A stretch of DNA of 64,000 nt from Proluteimonas luteida (GTDB taxonomy: Bacteria > Pseudomonadota > Gammaproteobacteria > Xanthomonadales > Xanthomonadaceae): contig NZ_JAIWPT010000010.1 in assembly GCF_021191695.1 (NCBI RefSeq), positions 62,001-126,000 on the forward strand. The letters are read 5' to 3'. Positions 40,544 through 51,809 of this stretch are shown here, piece after piece. Numbering within the stretch: position 1 is the stretch's first letter; the number at the start of each line of letters is the position of its first letter. A model generated the notes under the pieces. It was not told the origin of the DNA, did no database searches, and saw only the letters and a list, made by a program, of their open reading frames with translations. The position numbers and the translations under genes were made by a program.

Positions 40544-40714
40544 GGCCACGGATCGACGCGGATGAACGCGGATGAGAAGCGAAGCCCCGGCAGGAGCGCC
40601 CCATGGGCGCGAGCATGGGCGAGAGCGGAGATCGTTGTCGCGTCGATCGCGCCCATAGGGCGCTCCTACGAACGCTTTGCCCCTATCCGCGTTCATCCGC
40701 GTCGATCCGCGGCC
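40544..40714. repeat. Element D with a nested family-C REP pair, between metH1 and metH2
   Basis: The outer ends are inverted: GGCCACGGATCGACGCGGAT at the left and its near-complement ending GATCCGCGGCC at the right. Inside lie two inverted hairpins, GCAGGAGCGCC...GGGCGCG (40590-40612) and CGCGCCC...GGGCGCTCCTAC (40648-40669), the latter the complement of a GTAG-headed REP. Without the REP pair the element would match the short copy at 5561-5666. Confidence 0.75.
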
Positions 40715-40731
40715 AGAACGGACTCTCCCGC

Positions 40732-43578
<2,847 letters not shown>

Positions 43579-43589
43579 CGGCCAGGCGC

Positions 43590-44168
43590 GTGACAGGGGC
43601 CGACGACCAGCGTCGCAGGCTGCAGGGTATCGCGCAGCAATCCCCATGGTTCATGCAGGCCCTGCGTGCCGCGCGGGCGCTTGCGCTTCCGTCCTGGTGC
43701 ATCGGCGCGGGTGCCGTGTGCAATCTCGTCTGGGACCATCTCCACGGCTACCCCTCGCCATCCTTTCTCGCGGACATCGATCTTGCGTATTTCGATCCGG
43801 ACGAACCGCCGGGCAGAGAGCGGGACCACCAGGCGGAAATGGAACGCATCTGCCCGGGCATGCCCTGGGAGGTGACCAACCAGGCGCACGTCCACCTGTG
43901 GTTCGAGCGGCACTTCGGCCATGCCGTGCCGCCGCTGCGCAGCCTCCATGACGCCGTTGCGTCCTGGCCCGAGTTCGCCACGTCCGTCGGGATCGGGCTC
44001 GGCGCGGACGGAACTGTGCAGATCATCGCGCCGTTGGGCCTGGACGACCTGTTCGCCATGCGGATCCGTCGCAACCCCGCCCGGGTCAGCGTCGAGACGT
44101 TCCGGCAGCGCATCGCCGGCAAGCGCTACACCGATCGCTGGCCCCGCGTCGAAATCGTCGCGGGTTGA
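43590..44168 (+). CDS. Nucleotidyltransferase-like protein (DUF925/PF06042)
   Basis: A 192-residue protein of the COG3575/DUF925 family. It has the characteristic ALALPSWCIGAGAVCNLVWDHLHGYPSP followed by DIDLAYFDPDEPPG, which carries the two Asp residues expected for metal binding in nucleotidyltransferase folds. No partner antitoxin or HEPN gene is adjacent, so a toxin role is unsupported. The start is GTG (43590-43592), 11 bases after metH2; no ATG lies before the conserved region except Met27. It may be co-transcribed with metH2. Function unknown. Confidence 0.8.
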   Translation: MTGADDQRRRLQGIAQQSPWFMQALRAARALALPSWCIGAGAVCNLVWDHLHGYPSPSFLADIDLAYFDPDEPPGRERDHQAEMERICPGMPWEVTNQAHVHLWFERHFGHAVPPLRSLHDAVASWPEFATSVGIGLGADGTVQIIAPLGLDDLFAMRIRRNPARVSVETFRQRIAGKRYTDRWPRVEIVAG

Positions 44169-44256
44169 CGGATCCGGGCGCTGCCATCGTCCTCCGCCCT
44201 CGTCCGGACGCCACATCCGCTATCGTGGGAAGCCGACCCGTGCACGAGGAGCCCCC

Positions 44257-45666
44257 ATGTTTCCGTCCTTCTCCCGCCTTGCGGCCGCAGCCACGCTCGC
44301 CGGCCTCGCCGCCTGCAGCGGTCCGTCCGACGATCCGGCATCGGCCACGGCCGCGCCCAGCGGCGAGCCGGCATCCGGTCACGTGCTGATCGAGAACGCC
44401 CGCGTATTCGACGGCGAACGCGACCTGGGCGAAGTCACCCTGGTGCTGCGCGACGGCGTCATCGAGCGCATCGCCGAGGCCGGCGCGAGCGACCTGCCGG
44501 AGGATGCCGAGCGCATCGACCATCGCGGCCGCTTCATCATCCCCGGCCTGGTCAACGACCATGCCCACGTCGGCAATACCGCCGGCACCGAGCATGGCGA
44601 CCGCTTCTACACCCGCGACCATGTGGTACGCGACCTGCGCCAGTTCCAGGCCTATGGCGTCACCACCGTCGTCGCGCTGGGCATGAACGGCGAGGGCTTC
44701 TTCGACATCCGCGACGAAGTCGCCGGCGATCCGGCCCTCGGCGCGCAGCTGTTCGGCGCGGGCGCGGGGATCGGCGCGGTCGACGGGGCACCGCCGGCGG
44801 CGGCCATGGGACTGGCCTCGGATCCGGTCGCACGTCCGGCCGACGCCGACGCGGCGCGCGCCGCGGTCCGCGCGCAGGCCGATGCCGGCGTGGACTTCAT
44901 CAAGCTCTGGGTCGACGACCTCGGCGGCAAGGCACCGCAGATGCGGCCCGAAATCTACAGGGCGGCCATCGACGAGGCCCATCGCCACGACCTGCTGGTC
45001 GCCGCGCACATCCACGACCTCGCACCGGCCGCCGATCTCGTCGACAGCGGCGTCGACATCATTGCCCATGGCGTGCGCGACGCACCGGTCGGCGACGATC
45101 TCGTCGCCGCGATGCAGGCCGCCGGTACCGGCTACATCGCCACGCTGCAGATCGACGAGGCCAACTACATCTACGCCGAGCAGCCCGACTGGCTCGACAC
45201 CCCGTTCCTGCGCAACGCGCTGCCCGATGCGGTCCACGCGCAATGGGCCGACGCCGCGTGGCGCGAGGCGAAACTGGCCGATCCGGCGACCCGGGGTTTC
45301 CGCGATGCGCTGGCGACGAACCTGCGCAACCTGGGCACGCTGCGCGAGGCGGGCCTGCCGATCGGTTTCGGCACCGATGCCGGCGCACTGCCGCACCGCG
45401 TGCCCGGCTTCGCCGAGCACCGCGAACTGCAGCTGATGCAGCAGGCCGGCTACACGCCAAAGCAGGCGCTGACCACCGCGACCCGCGACGCCGCGCGCCT
45501 GCTCGGCTTCGACGACCGCGGCCTGCTGCAGCCCGGCAAGCGCGCCGATTTCGTCGTGCTGTCCGCCGACCCGCTGGCCGACATCCTCAATACCCGGGGC
45601 ATCGAGGAAGTCTGGCAGGCGGGCCAGCGCGTGTCGGGGCCGGTCGCGGACTACCGGGCGGAGTGA
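44257..45666 (+). CDS. Amidohydrolase lipoprotein
   Basis: A 469-residue metal-dependent hydrolase of the amidohydrolase superfamily. A lipoprotein signal ends LAGLAAC with Cys20 as acylation site, so it is membrane-anchored. The TIM-barrel metal site includes NDHAHVGN, a Lys in DFIKLWVDD, His in AAHIHDLA and IAHGVRD, and Asp in FGTDAGALPH. Relatives are annotated imidazolonepropionase-like or prolidase-like (Xaa-Pro, Xaa-Arg) enzymes; the substrate here is open. A CGAGGAG ribosome site precedes the ATG at 44257. A long hairpin follows its stop. Confidence 0.88.
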   Translation: MFPSFSRLAAAATLAGLAACSGPSDDPASATAAPSGEPASGHVLIENARVFDGERDLGEVTLVLRDGVIERIAEAGASDLPEDAERIDHRGRFIIPGLVNDHAHVGNTAGTEHGDRFYTRDHVVRDLRQFQAYGVTTVVALGMNGEGFFDIRDEVAGDPALGAQLFGAGAGIGAVDGAPPAAAMGLASDPVARPADADAARAAVRAQADAGVDFIKLWVDDLGGKAPQMRPEIYRAAIDEAHRHDLLVAAHIHDLAPAADLVDSGVDIIAHGVRDAPVGDDLVAAMQAAGTGYIATLQIDEANYIYAEQPDWLDTPFLRNALPDAVHAQWADAAWREAKLADPATRGFRDALATNLRNLGTLREAGLPIGFGTDAGALPHRVPGFAEHRELQLMQQAGYTPKQALTTATRDAARLLGFDDRGLLQPGKRADFVVLSADPLADILNTRGIEEVWQAGQRVSGPVADYRAE

Positions 45667-45684
45667 AGGCCCGTTTCGGGCGTG

Positions 45685-45710
45685 TGCCGGCCGTCTTCGC
45701 ACGGCCGGCA
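45685..45710. terminator. Stem-loop between convergent genes
   Basis: TGCCGGCCGT/ACGGCCGGCA, a perfect 10-bp stem with loop CTTCGC, lies 18 bases after the amidohydrolase stop and between convergent genes. There is no T-run. Confidence 0.6.
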
Positions 45711-45775
45711 ATCCCGCGTCCCATCCACAGGCGTGCCCCGGGACGCGACCGGCGTCGCAGCCCCGGCTCTGCGGA

Positions 45776-46618
45776 TCAGGCCACCCGCGTCCCTGCCTCG
45801 CGCATCCCGCCGATCATCGAACCGATCGCGGCTGCGGTCTCGTCCGGCCGTTCCATCGGGAACAGATGCCCGCCTTCGATCCACGCCAGCCGCGCGCCGA
45901 CCACGCGGCGGGTCGCACGCAGGCCGATGTGGCGCACCTCGCGCGAGCGGGTGCCGGCGACGAAGGCGACCGGCGCGACGCAGGCCTGTGCCGCCGCGAC
46001 CACCGTCCGGGTCGGCAGGCTGCGGTAGATGCGGTATTCGACCTCGTGGTCGAAACGCAGCCGGCGACCGCCGTCGTCGGCGGCCTCGGTACCGTGCCGG
46101 GCATAGTCGCGCAGCATCGCCGCGTGCCAGCCTGCGAAACCGGGCTTGTCGCGGAAATGCGCCTGCACCGCGGCGACGTCGGGCCAGCGGGTGCGGCGTT
46201 GCGCGGTCTGGTCCAGCGGCATCAGGTAGCGGTCGAATCCGAAGCGGCGGCCCCAGCGCACCATGCCGCCGCCGAGGCCGGCGATCAACGGCGAATCCAG
46301 CAGCACGATGCCCGCCACCCGCGGACCGAGCCGGGCGCCGGCGAGCAGGCTCAGGTAGCCGCCCAGCGAATGCCCGACCAGCCACAGCCGCGCATCCGCG
46401 GCCACGTTGTCCTCGACATGCGCAAGCAGTTCGTCGCGCAGCCCGTTCCAGCGCCGGTCGACGGGAAACCGCGGATCGTGGCCGAAGCGCGCGACCGACG
46501 AGATGGTGAAGGATTCCGCGAACGGCGCCAGCAACTGCCGGTAGACCGGCGCCGGAAAGCCGTTGGCATGGGAGAAGACCAGGTGCTCGTGGTGCATCGC
46601 GCGCGGCCCTGCCGACAT
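45776..46618 (-). CDS. Alpha/beta hydrolase
   Basis: A 280-residue alpha/beta hydrolase without signal peptide. It starts HEHLVFSHANGFPAPVYRQLL (oxyanion region HANGFP), has the nucleophile GHSLGGYLSLLAG (Ser near residue 92), an acid in VAGTRSREV region and His in IEGGHLFPMERP. This subgroup (HANGFP motif) is frequent in gammaproteobacteria; the substrate is unknown. The ATG at 46618 overlaps the upstream TGA (TGATG), indicating translational coupling to the DUF2058 gene; Met10 (MHHEHLVF) is another possible start. Confidence 0.85.
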   Translation of the reverse strand: MSAGPRAMHHEHLVFSHANGFPAPVYRQLLAPFAESFTISSVARFGHDPRFPVDRRWNGLRDELLAHVEDNVAADARLWLVGHSLGGYLSLLAGARLGPRVAGIVLLDSPLIAGLGGGMVRWGRRFGFDRYLMPLDQTAQRRTRWPDVAAVQAHFRDKPGFAGWHAAMLRDYARHGTEAADDGGRRLRFDHEVEYRIYRSLPTRTVVAAAQACVAPVAFVAGTRSREVRHIGLRATRRVVGARLAWIEGGHLFPMERPDETAAAIGSMIGGMREAGTRVA

Positions 46619-47292
46619 CACCACACCAGGTCGTCGGGCACCTGGTAGCGCGGATCGGCGTAGGGGTCGTCGCCTGCCGGTGCGTCGGGGTCGACCCGCA
46701 ACGCAACTGCCGCCGGGAAGATCGCCTCGGCCTCGGCCAGCACCGCGGCGGTCACCAGCAGGTAGCGGCCGTTGAGCTGGACCACGCCCAGTTCGCCGGC
46801 ATTGAGCGCCTGCAGTTGCGCGGCATCGACATGGATGCGCTTGATCTTGCCGCCGTATTCGAAATGCCGGGCGATGTCGGCCTCGGCGATGTTCAGCGCC
46901 TTGTCCTTGAGGAAGGCCTCGAGCTTCGCGCGCGCCTCGCGGCGCAGGCGGGCCTCCTCCTGCTTCTTCCGCTCGGCCTCGATGCGCTCGTCCTTTTCGC
47001 GCTGGGCGCGGATCGCATAGGCCTTGGCCAGGTCGATGTCGCCCTGCGGCGGACGCGGCTTGCGCGCGCCCTGCCCGCCCGGCTTGCCGGCGGACTTGCC
47101 CGGCCTGGCCGGGTCGTTGCCGCCGCCGGCACCCGGCTTCGACCGCGCATCGGCCTTGCCGCCACCCGGGCGCGGCCCGCGGCGGTCCTGGCCACGTTCG
47201 CCGGGCCGCGGCCGGCGCTCGTCGCGGGAAGTGGGCTTGGCCGGCGCCTTGAAGCCGAGGCCAAGCAGCTGGTCGCGCAGGGTATCGCTCAT
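46618..47292 (-). CDS. YaiL-type protein (DUF2058)
   Basis: A 224-residue protein of the DUF2058/YaiL family, described as nucleoprotein- or polynucleotide-associated. The N terminus MSDTLRDQLLGLGFK is conserved; residues about 20-85 are a long Gly/Pro/Arg/Lys-rich disordered linker (GKSAGKPGGQGARKPRPP); residues 86-130 form a charged coiled helix (REKDERIEAERKKQEEARLRREARAKLEAFL); the C-terminal domain has GKIKRIHVDAAQLQALNAGELGVVQLNGRYLLV. It probably binds nucleic acid. Start at 47290-47292. It is between slyX and a coupled hydrolase gene. Confidence 0.85.
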   Translation of the reverse strand: MSDTLRDQLLGLGFKAPAKPTSRDERRPRPGERGQDRRGPRPGGGKADARSKPGAGGGNDPARPGKSAGKPGGQGARKPRPPQGDIDLAKAYAIRAQREKDERIEAERKKQEEARLRREARAKLEAFLKDKALNIAEADIARHFEYGGKIKRIHVDAAQLQALNAGELGVVQLNGRYLLVTAAVLAEAEAIFPAAVALRVDPDAPAGDDPYADPRYQVPDDLVW

Positions 47293-47306
47293 CGGTCGAC
47301 GGTCAC

Positions 47307-47543
47307 TCAGTAATGCGGGGGCGGCGGTTCCTGCGCCGGATCGGGGAACTGGACGCTGCGTGCCTGCTGCAGGTCGTCCATCACCCGGCGCAGCAGGCCG
47401 GTCTGGGCGCCGAGTTCCAGGCGCATCGCGCTCAGCGCGTCGTTGAGTTCGCCCAGCGTCTGTTCCTGGAACGCCAGGCGCGTCTCCAGCTCGGTCACCC
47501 GCGCTTCCATGTCGTGCAGCGCCGGTGCGTGGTCGATGCTCAT
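47307..47543 (-). CDS. slyX: SlyX family protein
   Basis: A 78-residue coiled-coil protein. Heptad-like stretches MEARVTELETRLAFQEQTLGELNDALS and the terminal PPPPHY are hallmarks of SlyX. Its function is unknown; in E. coli slyX neighbours the FKBP gene slyD, and here too it sits near FKBP-type isomerase genes. It ends 14 bases before the DUF2058 start, forming a likely operon. Confidence 0.9.
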   Translation of the reverse strand: MSIDHAPALHDMEARVTELETRLAFQEQTLGELNDALSAMRLELGAQTGLLRRVMDDLQQARSVQFPDPAQEPPPPHY

Positions 47544-47604
47544 CGTGGGGCTCCTGGCCGGATGCCGCGGCCGTGGGCGCGCGGCATCCCGGGGGTGGAC
47601 GGCA

Positions 47605-48375
47605 TCAGCCGCCCGAGACGATGTCCAGCAGCTCGACCTCGAACACCAGCGCCTGGTTCGGGCCGATCGGGCCGGTGCCCATCTCGCCGTAGCCGAGGCT
47701 GGCCGGGATCCACAGCTGGTACTTGCTGCCGACCGGCATCAGCTGCAGGCCTTCCTGCCAGCCCGGCACGACCTGGTTGAGCGCGAACTGCGCCGGCTCG
47801 CCGCGGTCGTAGGAGCTGTCGAAGGTCTCGCCGTTGAGCAGCGTGCCCTTGTAGTGCACGCGCACGGTGTCGTTCGGGCCGGGCTTGGCGCCGGTGCCCT
47901 CGGTGATCACCTTGTACTGCAGGCCCGATGCGGTGGTCTGCACGCCTTCCTTGCCGGCGTTCTCGGCGAAGAAGGCCTCGCCCTCGGCGGCGTTGACCTT
48001 GCTCTTCTCTTCCATCTCGGCGATCTGCTTGGCCTGCATGCGCTCGCCGAAGGCCTGCATGATGGTCATCGCCTGCTCGTCGCTGATCTCGATGGCCTTG
48101 TCGTTGATGGTCTCGTCGATCGCGCGGGTCAGCGTCTTGAGGTCGATCTCGTCCTTGATCTGCTTGAGCTGCTCGCCCATCTGGTTGCCGATGATGTAGC
48201 TGATCTGCTCGCGCTCGCCCTTGAGGCCGGCGATCTCGCCGCCCGCGGCCGCGGTGTCGGCGGCGCCTTCGACCGGCTTGCCGGTCTCCTTGTCGATCGG
48301 CTTGCACGCGGTCATCGCCAGCGGCAGGGAAACGGCGAGCATGCCGGCCAGGGCGATACGCTTGGATGTCTTCAT
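47605..48375 (-). CDS. FKBP-type peptidyl-prolyl isomerase, lipoprotein
   Basis: A 256-residue Mip/FkpA-type isomerase. The signal peptide ends LAMTAC with Cys24 as lipid attachment site. Residues about 55-140 are the helical dimerisation domain (ISYIIGNQMGEQLKQIKDEIDL...), and residues 150-250 the FKBP domain with VRVHYKGTLLNGETFDSSYDRG, VVPGWQEGLQLMPVGSKYQLWIP and LVFEVELLDI. It assists folding of envelope proteins. The ATG at 48373-48375 begins MKTSKRIALAGM. A second FKBP gene lies 115 bases upstream on the same strand. Confidence 0.93.
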   Translation of the reverse strand: MKTSKRIALAGMLAVSLPLAMTACKPIDKETGKPVEGAADTAAAGGEIAGLKGEREQISYIIGNQMGEQLKQIKDEIDLKTLTRAIDETINDKAIEISDEQAMTIMQAFGERMQAKQIAEMEEKSKVNAAEGEAFFAENAGKEGVQTTASGLQYKVITEGTGAKPGPNDTVRVHYKGTLLNGETFDSSYDRGEPAQFALNQVVPGWQEGLQLMPVGSKYQLWIPASLGYGEMGTGPIGPNQALVFEVELLDIVSGG

Positions 48376-48490
48376 CAGGAACAGCTCCGGGAAAGTGTCG
48401 GGGAAAGTGGCCGGGCCGCGGCGGCGGGTCCGGCGATCGGGAATCCGTGGGCGATTGCGTTGCGGATCGGACAGTGGAATACGCGGTGGG

Positions 48491-49411
48491 TCAGAGGATG
48501 TCGAGCAGTTCGACGTCGAACACCAGGGTGGCGTTGGGCGGGATGTTCGGCGGGCTGCCGCGCGGCCCGTAGGCCAGGTCGCCGGGGATCCAGAAACGGT
48601 ACTTGCCGCCGATCGGCATCAGCTGCAACCCCTCGGTCCAGCCGGCGATCACCTGGTCGAGGCCGAATACCGCCGGTGTGTTGCGCGAATACGAACTGTC
48701 GAATTCGGTGCCGTCGAGCAGCGTGCCGCGATAGTGCACGCGCACCCGGTCGGTGGCGCGCGGGCGCGGGCCCTGCCCCTGCCGCTCGACCTGGTACTGG
48801 ATGCCCGAGGCGGTGGCGAACACGCCGGGCTTGCCGCGGTTGCCGGCGAGGAAATCGGCGCCGGCCTTGCGGTTGGCCTCGGCGGCGTTGGCCGCCTGCA
48901 GGCGTGCACGGTCGGCCATCGACTGGCGGATCGCCTCGATCTCGGCTTCCGCGATCTCCGGCGTGCCGCCCTCGGCGGCGCTGCGCACGCCGCGGACCAG
49001 CGCCGGCAGCGCGATCTCGTCCTTCATCGGCAGCAGCTGCCGGCCGATGTCGCCCCCCACCAGCAGGCCGACCTTGGCCTTGTCGACCGGCGGCGGTTCG
49101 CTGCCCGGCGGCAGCCCGGGGACCGGCCGCCCGCTGCGCGCGGAGATGCGCTGCGCCAGCGCCAGGCCGGTCGCCTGCCGCTCGGTCTCGTCCAGCGCCG
49201 GTTCGCCGCCGGCCAATGCATCGGCGAGCGCAGCTTCGAACGTGGCGTAATCGAGATCGGGCGCGACCTGGGTCAGCGACCGGCCCACGTCCAGGCCCAC
49301 GACATAGCTGGTCCGGTCGCGCTCGGACAGCGCCGGATCCGCGGCCCGGACGGGCGCGAAGAACGCGGCCAGCAGCGCCAGCAACAGCCCGGCGCGCATT
49401 GTGTTCAGCAT
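48491..49411 (-). CDS. FKBP-type isomerase with duplicated N-terminal domain
   Basis: A 306-residue exported FKBP. The signal peptide ([18 protein letters not shown]) is cleaved by signal peptidase I. Two FKBP_N-like helical segments follow: residues about 30-80 ([21 protein letters not shown]) and about 110-185 ([23 protein letters not shown]), the second continuing into the C-terminal FKBP domain ([46 protein letters not shown]). The FKBP core is close to that of the neighbour at 47605. AGGAGAGG precedes the ATG at 49409-49411; an upstream in-frame ATG is less suitable. Confidence 0.9.
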   Translation of the reverse strand: MLNTMRAGLLLALLAAFFAPVRAADPALSERDRTSYVVGLDVGRSLTQVAPDLDYATFEAALADALAGGEPALDETERQATGLALAQRISARSGRPVPGLPPGSEPPPVDKAKVGLLVGGDIGRQLLPMKDEIALPALVRGVRSAAEGGTPEIAEAEIEAIRQSMADRARLQAANAAEANRKAGADFLAGNRGKPGVFATASGIQYQVERQGQGPRPRATDRVRVHYRGTLLDGTEFDSSYSRNTPAVFGLDQVIAGWTEGLQLMPIGGKYRFWIPGDLAYGPRGSPPNIPPNATLVFDVELLDIL

Positions 49412-49531
49412 CAGCAACCTCTCCTGCTCCGATCGCATCGCCCGTCGCGACGCAGCCGCCTATTGTCGCGGCGACGGCCGGACGGGGCAATCGCCGCGTC
49501 CTGACGGCCCGGGCCCGGAGTCAACTGCGCT

Positions 49532-50134
49532 TCATCGCGTGTCCGGCACCCCCGCCGCCAGCGCGCGTTCGATCGCGGCGACGATGTCGGGGTCGTCGGG
49601 CAGCGTGCGGCTGGCCCACTGGCCCAGCACCCGGCCGTCGCGACCGATCAGGTACTTGTGGAAGTTCCATTCCGGCGCCTGCCCGGTCGCAGCGGCGAGC
49701 TGGCGGAACAGCGGCGTCGCCTCGGGGCCGACCACATGCACCCGCTCGAACATCGGGAACCGCACGCCATAGGTCAGCGTGCAGAACTCCTGGATCGCCT
49801 GTTCGTCCTCGAATTCCTGTCCCTTGAAATCGCCCGACGGAAAGCCCAGCACCGCGAATCCGCGCGCGCGGTAGCGCGAATGCAGTGCCTCCAGCGCCTC
49901 GAACTGCGGCGTGAGCCCGCATTTGCTGGCCGTGTTGACCACCAGCAGCACGTCGCCGCCATACGCCCGCCGCAGGTCGACGGGTTCCCGGCCCGCCAGT
50001 GGCCGGTAGCTGTGGTCGAGCAACCCGGCGCCGGCCGCCGGCGTCTGCGCGATGGCCGGCGATGCCGGCAGCAGGCCGACCATCGGCATCGACGCAAGCA
50101 GCAGCGAAGCAACCAGTCTCGAAAGTGCATGCAT
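49532..50134 (-). CDS. Exported glutathione peroxidase-like protein
   Basis: A 200-residue thiol peroxidase of the GPx family with a signal peptide (LVASLLLASMPMVGLLPASPAIAQ). The peroxidatic Cys is in VVNTASKCGLTPQFEAL, the catalytic Gln in SGDFKGQEF, the likely resolving Cys in IQEFCTLTYGV, and the Trp/Asn in EWNFHKYLIG. It probably reduces peroxides in the periplasm, with thioredoxin-like partners rather than glutathione. Start at 50132-50134. It is divergent from the YtrA-type operon; the 136-base spacer holds that operon's promoter. Confidence 0.9.
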   Translation of the reverse strand: MHALSRLVASLLLASMPMVGLLPASPAIAQTPAAGAGLLDHSYRPLAGREPVDLRRAYGGDVLLVVNTASKCGLTPQFEALEALHSRYRARGFAVLGFPSGDFKGQEFEDEQAIQEFCTLTYGVRFPMFERVHVVGPEATPLFRQLAAATGQAPEWNFHKYLIGRDGRVLGQWASRTLPDDPDIVAAIERALAAGVPDTR

Positions 50135-50204
50135 GGCGGCATCCTCGGCGCACGGGCCCGGGGGCCCCTGCCATTGGTTGGGTGGAAAAAACGCACGGGC
50201 GGTG

Positions 50205-50232
50205 TTGACACCCCGAGATGTGGTGTTATAGT
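50205..50232 (+). promoter_or_regulatory. Promoter of the YtrA-type operon
   Basis: TTGACA (50205-50210) and TATAGT (50227-50232) with 16 bases between. The -10 box lies within the operator-like palindrome. Confidence 0.8.
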
Positions 50233-50244
50233 TGCCTACAACAC
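50223..50244. promoter_or_regulatory. Candidate operator for the GntR/YtrA regulator
   Basis: Inverted half-sites GTGTTATAG and CTACAACAC (8 of 9 positions complementary) around TTGC. The overlap with the -10 box predicts repression by the regulator encoded at 50563-50934. Confidence 0.75.
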
Positions 50245-50270
50245 CTACCCACTAGAGCAGGACGGTCCCC

Positions 50271-50558
50271 ATGAACCGCAGGCTCCACACCCCGATCATC
50301 GCATGCAGCGCATCCGCCCTGGCCCTGGCCGCCGGGCTCGTGCTGGCCATCCCGGCCGCATCCGGAATCGACCCCGCCGCAGCGCCTGCCCCGGCCCGCA
50401 CGACGGCCCCCGCGCCAGAACGCGCGGTGCGCGGCGAGCGCGGCCTCGTCGAGACCGGCAGCGAGGCGACCCCGCAGCGCAGCCGCAGCAAGCGGGCCCG
50501 CAGCGCCATCGCGATGCCCTACTTCTCGTTCTCGCGGGGCGCGGGTGGAAGGAGCTGA
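50271..50558 (+). CDS. Unknown 95-residue protein, first in YtrA-type operon
   Basis: Starts with a signal-peptide-like or membrane-anchor segment (IIACSASALALAAGLVLAIPAAS), followed by an Ala/Pro-rich stretch, then a basic region RSRSKRARSA and the ending AMPYFSFSRGAGGRS. I recognise no family. It is the first gene after a strong promoter and operator, and its stop lies inside the ribosome-binding region of the regulator gene, suggesting coupled translation. GAGCAGGA precedes the ATG at 50271. Xanthomonad ytrA operons often start with a small uncharacterised protein, which supports it as a real gene. Confidence 0.65.
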   Translation: MNRRLHTPIIACSASALALAAGLVLAIPAASGIDPAAAPAPARTTAPAPERAVRGERGLVETGSEATPQRSRSKRARSAIAMPYFSFSRGAGGRS

Positions 50559-50562
50559 GGCC

Positions 50563-50934
50563 ATGGCCAATATCGAATGGAGCGACGGCGCTCCGATCTA
50601 CAGGCAGCTGAAGGAGCGCGTCATCGCGATGATGCTCGACGGCGTGCTCAAGCCCGGCGACGCGCTGCCGTCGGTGCGCCAGGTCGCGGCCGACTACCAG
50701 CTCAACCCGATCACCGTCTCGCGCGCCTACCAGGAGCTGGCCGACGAGGCCCTCGTCGAGAAGCGTCGCGGCCTGGGCATGTTCGTCACCGAGGAAGCCT
50801 CGAAGAAACTGCGCACCAGCGAGCGCGAGCGTTTCCTGCAGGACGAGTGGCCGCAGGTGGTCGAACGTATCGAACGCCTGGGACTGTCGGCCCGGGACCT
50901 GCTGCAGTCCATCGGCCATGGAGCAAAAGAATGA
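50563..50934 (+). CDS. GntR-family regulator, YtrA subfamily
   Basis: A 123-residue regulator with only a winged helix-turn-helix (residues 8-75: PIYRQLKERVIAMMLDGVLKPGDALPSVRQVAADYQ, then NPITVSRAYQELADEALVE) and a short dimerising tail, the layout of the YtrA subfamily. It should repress the operon by binding the palindrome overlapping the -10 box. The start is the ATG at 50563 behind AAGGAG; an in-frame ATG at 50545 is less suitable. Its stop overlaps the ABC ATPase start by 4 bases (ATGA). Confidence 0.92.
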   Translation: MANIEWSDGAPIYRQLKERVIAMMLDGVLKPGDALPSVRQVAADYQLNPITVSRAYQELADEALVEKRRGLGMFVTEEASKKLRTSERERFLQDEWPQVVERIERLGLSARDLLQSIGHGAKE

Positions 50935-51809
50935 ACGCCGTCCCCGATTCGTCCCCGGTCGTCGTCGCCCGCAACCTGCGCAAGACCTACAAGGGTACGC
51001 AGGCCCTCGACGGCGCCAGCTTCGAGATCCCGGCCGGCCGCATCGTCGGCCTGATCGGCCCCAACGGCGCGGGCAAGACCACGGCGCTGAAGGCGCTGCT
51101 GGGCCTGATCCGCTTCGACGGCGAACTGTCGGTGCTCGGCCGCGACCCGCGTACCGAGCGCGACGCGCTGATGAACGACGTCTGCTTCATCGCCGACGTC
51201 GCCGTGCTGCCGCGCTGGATCCGGGTCCGCGACGCGATCGACTTCGTCGAGGGCGTGCATCCGCGCTTCGACCGCGCGCGCTGCGAACGCTTCCTGGCCA
51301 ACACCAAGCTGTCGCCGAAGCAGCGCGTGCGCGAGATGTCCAAGGGCATGATCGTGCAGCTGCACCTGGCGCTGGTGATGGCGATCGACGCGAAGCTGCT
51401 GGTGCTCGACGAGCCCACCCTCGGCCTGGACATCCTCTACCGCAAGCAGTTCTACCAGCGCCTGCTGGAGGACTACTTCGACGAGCAGAAGACGATCATC
51501 GTCACCACCCACCAGGTCGAGGAGATCGAGCACATCCTCACCGACGTGCTGTTCATCCAGAACGGGAAGATCGTGCTGGATGCGCCGATGGACGACGTCG
51601 GCGAGCGCTTCGTCGAGGTGCTGGTCAATGCCGACCGGCTCGACGCGGCCCGCGCGCACCGTCCGATCGACGAGCGCGCGCTGCCGTTCGGCAAGACCGT
51701 GATGCTGTTCGACAACGTCCCCGCCTCCACCCTGTCGGCGTACGGCGAGACCCGCACGCCGGGCCTGGCCGACCTGTTCGTGGCCACGATGAAAGGAGCC
51801 TACGCATGA
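50931..51809 (+). CDS. ABC transporter ATP-binding protein (YtrB-like)
   Basis: A 292-residue ATPase. Walker A is GLIGPNGAGKTTALKAL near residue 38; Walker B is LLVLDEPTLGLD near residue 160; the H-loop is VTTHQVEEIEH. The signature is degenerate, MSKGM instead of LSGGQ, as in other YtrA-linked ATPases. The C-terminal 70 residues follow a regulatory-like extension. It pairs with the permease at 51806. The start overlaps the regulator stop and its own stop overlaps the permease start, so the three genes are translationally linked. Confidence 0.92.
   Translation: MNAVPDSSPVVVARNLRKTYKGTQALDGASFEIPAGRIVGLIGPNGAGKTTALKALLGLIRFDGELSVLGRDPRTERDALMNDVCFIADVAVLPRWIRVRDAIDFVEGVHPRFDRARCERFLANTKLSPKQRVREMSKGMIVQLHLALVMAIDAKLLVLDEPTLGLDILYRKQFYQRLLEDYFDEQKTIIVTTHQVEEIEHILTDVLFIQNGKIVLDAPMDDVGERFVEVLVNADRLDAARAHRPIDERALPFGKTVMLFDNVPASTLSAYGETRTPGLADLFVATMKGAYA

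Noticed and set aside
40542-40731. Frameshift or broken single-chain metH
   Set aside because: Both halves start and end at domain borders, and a split metH is normal in xanthomonads; the spacer repeat is an added feature, not the cause of a disrupted gene.
43590-44168. MNT/HEPN-type toxin-antitoxin component
   Set aside because: The sequence matches the DUF925 family rather than minimal nucleotidyltransferases, and no HEPN partner is adjacent.
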